The translations under genes and the position numbers were made by a program. The notes beneath the pieces were generated by a model, which saw only the letters and a list, made by a program, of their open reading frames with translations, did no database searches and was not told the origin of the DNA. A stretch of DNA of 21,659 nucleotides from Cercozoa sp. M6MM (lineage: Eukaryota > Endomyxa: Ascetosporea): the NCBI GenBank assembly GCA_040357565.1, contig JBDODJ010000191.1; one strand, written 5' to 3'. Position 1 is the stretch's first letter. Every line of letters begins with the position of its first letter. Shown one piece after another: positions 19,288 to 21,659 of this stretch.

Positions 19288-20062
19288 CTAACTATGCATT
19301 CCATGCAATGTCACTGTGTGTAGCAAGCGCTGCTGTGCGCAGCCGTGGTTCAGTACTCCTGCTTCGACTCTCTGATGGATGCGTACGTTGATGAGTCTTT
19401 GTGCGGTGGGTGCCCTGATGCCGGTGAGTTTCGCGCTTCTACAAGTCTCTGGCATTGCACTTTCGGTGTCGCATATAAAACACTTTTCGTTTCGTTTTTG
19501 TAGCGATTCCGTGCTCGCCCTCGCTGTGTCCGTCGATAACGACGACTTCGCCTTCGTCGACGACTTCAACACCGACTCCGACAATGACGTCAACGACGAC
19601 AACGCCGACGACTACAACGCCAACGACGACAACGCCGACGACGACAACGCCGACGACGACAACGCCGACGACTACAGCGCCGACGACTACAGCGCCAACG
19701 ACCACAACGCCGACGACCACAACGCCGGTGACTACAACGGCGGCTCCGACAACAACCACAACAGCTACAACAACCACAACAGCAGCTACAACAACGACAA
19801 CAGCAGCCACTACGACCACAACGGCGGCGACAACTACTACGACTGCGGCAGCGCCACCTGGCTTCCGTGGTGCTGGGGGGTATTTACAGCTCCTTCTGCT
19901 TTTTGAGACCGCCGCAGGGGTGTAATATATCTGTGTGTCTGGTGTATCAGTGAGGACGATGACTACAACGACCTGGATAACTCCGCCGCGCATCGCGTCT
20001 CGGGCGTCGTTGCGAGTCTCCTTCCCGTTCTCACGTTCGCTGTGAGAATGGCGCTCGTCTAG
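18633..20062 (+). CDS. Cysteine-rich, mucin-like, predicted GPI-anchored surface protein
   Basis: Seven coding exons (18633-18668, 18747-18863, 18934-18991, 19064-19206, 19324-19423, 19504-19879, 19951-20062) give 313 residues. Order of parts: a signal peptide starting MKTFSLLLLL; a region to about residue 160 with 14 cysteines (even number, suggesting disulfides), including a Gly/Tyr/Ser patch GYSYQNSPYSYGPN; a long Thr/Pro/Ala stretch of TTTTP and TTTAA repeats (about 165-265) that should be heavily O-glycosylated; a short acidic piece EDDDYNDLDNSAA; and a C-terminal hydrophobic tail (VVASLLPVLTFAV) that fits a GPI-attachment signal, with a plausible omega site at the Asn-Ser-Ala. The first exon codes only the signal core. 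The last junction was chosen by phase: it replaces a read-through stop with this tail. I do not recognise the cysteine pattern. The product is probably a cell-surface or extracellular-matrix glycoprotein. Confidence 0.85.
19229..19286. repeat. (AC)n microsatellite in the mucin gene
   Basis: About 28 AC units within the intron 19207-19323, with one interruption near the start. Confidence 0.94.
19584..19855 (+). repeat. Coding minisatellite for Thr/Pro/Ala repeats
   Basis: Within the sixth exon, 15-base ACG-ACG-ACA-ACG-CCG-type units encode TTTTP, and later ACA/ACG-rich units encode TTTAA. The array is in frame with the surface protein and carries no stop. In another plus-strand frame it is also open, giving an artefactual Asn/Asp-rich translation. 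Confidence 0.9.
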
Positions 20063-20638
20063 CCTGTCGCGTGATGAAGGTTACCGACTGAGCGACGTAT
20101 TTAGCCCTGCTACTCACTCACAAGTCACCTTGAGTCAACAGAATATACAGTATATCCACCGTATCGTCAGTGTGCAAGGGAGAAGTGCCGAGTCCAATCC
20201 CCGGAAAATTACCACCCGTGACGTGATCATGACTTCAGTTAGCTAGTTGAGTCTACATAGAAACCTGCACTGCTTCTGAGGTGGGATCACAAGCGGGGCC
20301 GTCCACCGCCCGCTTAGGGTGGCGCCGTTCAACTCCCCTTTTGAACTGAAGTTCCAACCGAATTAAATCAGCCCAAGCACTGCGGTCAAAGTGCGTGAGC
20401 TGTAGAAAGCTTGACCCAACACCGCACTTGGCTAGCAAAACAAAATCCTTCGCCATTACTTAACCATATTGGTTCAGATTTGATCATCCTCGCTAACGAG
20501 TAGTCAGATGACAACTTGATTGAGAAATGCTATGCCGTAACAAAGTACTAGTCCGCGTCCATATCAGAAGGGTGAGATCAGAGGGCGTAGGTCAGTAGAG
20601 CGCTTGCGCAAAAGGACGGTCGGGCAGGTGTAGACCGT
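20063..20638. other. Convergent intergenic region
   Basis: About 576 bases between two stop codons facing each other. It holds the second copy of the 46-base dispersed repeat (20300-20345). A stretch near 20188-20202 (GAGTCCAATCCCCGG) looks like a tRNA T-arm but I cannot fold a tRNA around it. No coding exon is seen. Confidence 0.6.
20300..20345. repeat. Dispersed 46-base repeat, copy 2
   Basis: Same orientation as the copy at 18311-18356, about 78 percent identical without gaps. Flanks beyond the 46 bases do not align by eye. Confidence 0.6.
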
Positions 20639-21590
20639 TCATCGTATACCGACGTCGTGGGTGTGCTCACTAGTACTGGAGGTGTCCAAGTCGAGATCCG
20701 GCTCAGGCTCAAGCTCGAAACGCGGCCGTGCGTCCCGCTGCGCGCGCACGGCCTGCAAGGCGTCCACGCGTCGGTCGCGGTAGAGGCCGCCGAGTTGATC
20801 GTCGTCTGAGTCCGAGTCAGAGGTGTCGCTTTGGATCTGCGACTCGGGCTCACTCATGTCCAAGTCCGACTCGTCGTCCAATCGGTCTGGCTCGGCAAAT
20901 TCATCGTCGCTGTCACTGCTACCGTCGGTCCGTCTAAACGTCAGTGGTCGAGCACCCATGCCTTGAAAGAACGCGTCCAGTAGATCCTGCAGTAGTTAAA
21001 TTCCCTTCTTACTTCCCTCTTACACCCGTACCCCCCCCCCCCCCCAGAAAGAAGGGTACGACTTCGTCGTCGGAGAAGAGTTTGCGCGACATGCACTCGA
21101 ACGTGTCGTGTCGCTCCAGCGCCCTCAGCAGGAACTCGGGGATCGGCGGCGACTCGTCGTCCTCCGCACGGACTACAGGTGTTCCCACACGCCGCGCGGA
21201 TGCTCGGAAATACCACAAAAACAAAAACAAAAACCGAAAAAAAAACTACGAAACTCGGAGCGAAAACGGCGAATTTTCAGCAGCTCAGCCAGCAAAAATG
21301 GCTACACCGAAAACAGACCAGTTTTGACAAGTAGCCACATGTGTAGCCACCTTGTAGCCACATATGTAGTCATCTTGTAGCCACATGTGTAGCCACATGA
21401 ATACAAACACTTACGTAGATGCGCACTTCGTTGTACAGGTGCGGCCTCAGCAGCGAGATGCACTTGCCCTGGGGGAGGGGGATAAGGGGTGTGAGGGGGA
21501 GGGGGGTAAAGGGGGTACAAAGGTGCCACGCCGACCGCAGCGTCCTGCGCGCTGCGCAAAGGCGTGGAAGCACTTCTTGGCCGTCACATT
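20639..21590 (-). CDS. C-terminal part of a possible SF2 helicase with acidic tail (partial)
   Basis: Five exons at the 3' end of a gene that continues past the right edge: 21590-21519, 21468-21415, 21301-21250, 21172-21060, 20986-20639, together 212 residues in matching phases. The first visible exon contains QRAGRCGRRG followed by GKCISLL, which resembles motif VI (QRxGRxGR) of superfamily 2 helicases and the GKC that follows it in DEAH-type enzymes. Then come helical stretches (NEVRIYPFLLAELLKIRRF; PPIPEFLLRALERHD; SRKLFSDDEVDLLDAFFQGM) and a Ser/Asp/Glu-rich tail with SSDSDDEF and SDTSDSDSDDD, probably a target for casein kinase 2. The region after motif VI is too short for a normal DEAH protein, and the other helicase motifs lie outside the window, so the family call is tentative. 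An alternative frame for the first two exons exists but lacks the motif and the third exon. Confidence 0.5.
21331..21399. repeat. GTAGCCACATGT tandem repeat in an intron
   Basis: About five imperfect copies of a 12-14 base unit (GTAGCCACATGT, with CTT or AT variants) inside the intron 21302-21414 of the helicase-like gene. Confidence 0.85.
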
Positions 21591-21659
21591 CTGCGACACG
21601 CCATCTTCGCGTCGCTTCTACTGTCAGACACATCATCACCCCTTAAAACATGACCCTCT

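Noticed and set aside
19379-19906. Plus-strand frame rich in Asn, Asp, Tyr and Ala
   Set aside because: It is the mucin repeat read in another frame. Splice phase, the signal peptide and the C-terminal tail all support the Thr/Pro frame.
20165-20215. Possible tRNA gene from a T-arm-like sequence
   Set aside because: Only the T-loop-like part is visible; I could not find matching acceptor, D and anticodon arms.

Overview
This is a gene-dense stretch of a small-intron eukaryotic nuclear genome. I can model ten genes with good support and two weakly, almost back to back on both strands, and I recognise no transposon or other mobile element. Nearly every gene is cut by many GT-AG introns, mostly about 45-70 bp. 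Gene content (R-SNARE, PICOT glutaredoxin, RPA1, myosin, a GDAP2-type macro protein, C2H2 factor, intron-rich universal stress protein, GPI mucin) suits a unicellular holozoan or an early-branching animal such as a sponge. That placement is inference from content and architecture, not a match to a named species.

Layout, left to right: a low-complexity purine-rich array with an assembly gap (1-430), lying in an intron of the 5' half of a myosin gene (-, 438-2480); a VAMP/synaptobrevin R-SNARE (+, 3198-3664) whose first coding exon is only the ATG; a macro-domain protein (-, 4004-5898) with a GDAP2-type macro domain, a predicted N-terminal coiled coil and a C-terminal CaaX box; monothiol glutaredoxin 3/PICOT (+, 6084-7928), divergent from it across 185 bp; a small secreted helical protein (-, 8298-8781); RPA1 (-, 9277-12429, 16 exons); a doubtful small gene (-, 12769-13162); a universal stress protein (-, 13399-14416); another small doubtful gene (-, from 14524); a three-finger C2H2 transcription factor with a polyQ end (+, 15450-17987, with a 100-base gap in one intron); a cysteine-rich, Thr/Pro mucin-like, predicted GPI-anchored surface protein (+, 18633-20062); and the 3' part of a gene with a helicase-like motif VI and an acidic tail (-, 20639 to beyond the right edge).

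The genes do not look like a pathway; this is ordinary eukaryotic gene order with tight spacing. All exon models were built by hand from reading frame, splice phase and protein similarity. For the ten better models the coding lengths and phases close exactly. Recurring features are introns rich in pyrimidines on the coding strand, several with microsatellites, and 5' splice sites that often begin GTAC. The observation most worth following is the macro-domain protein ending in a prenylation signal.
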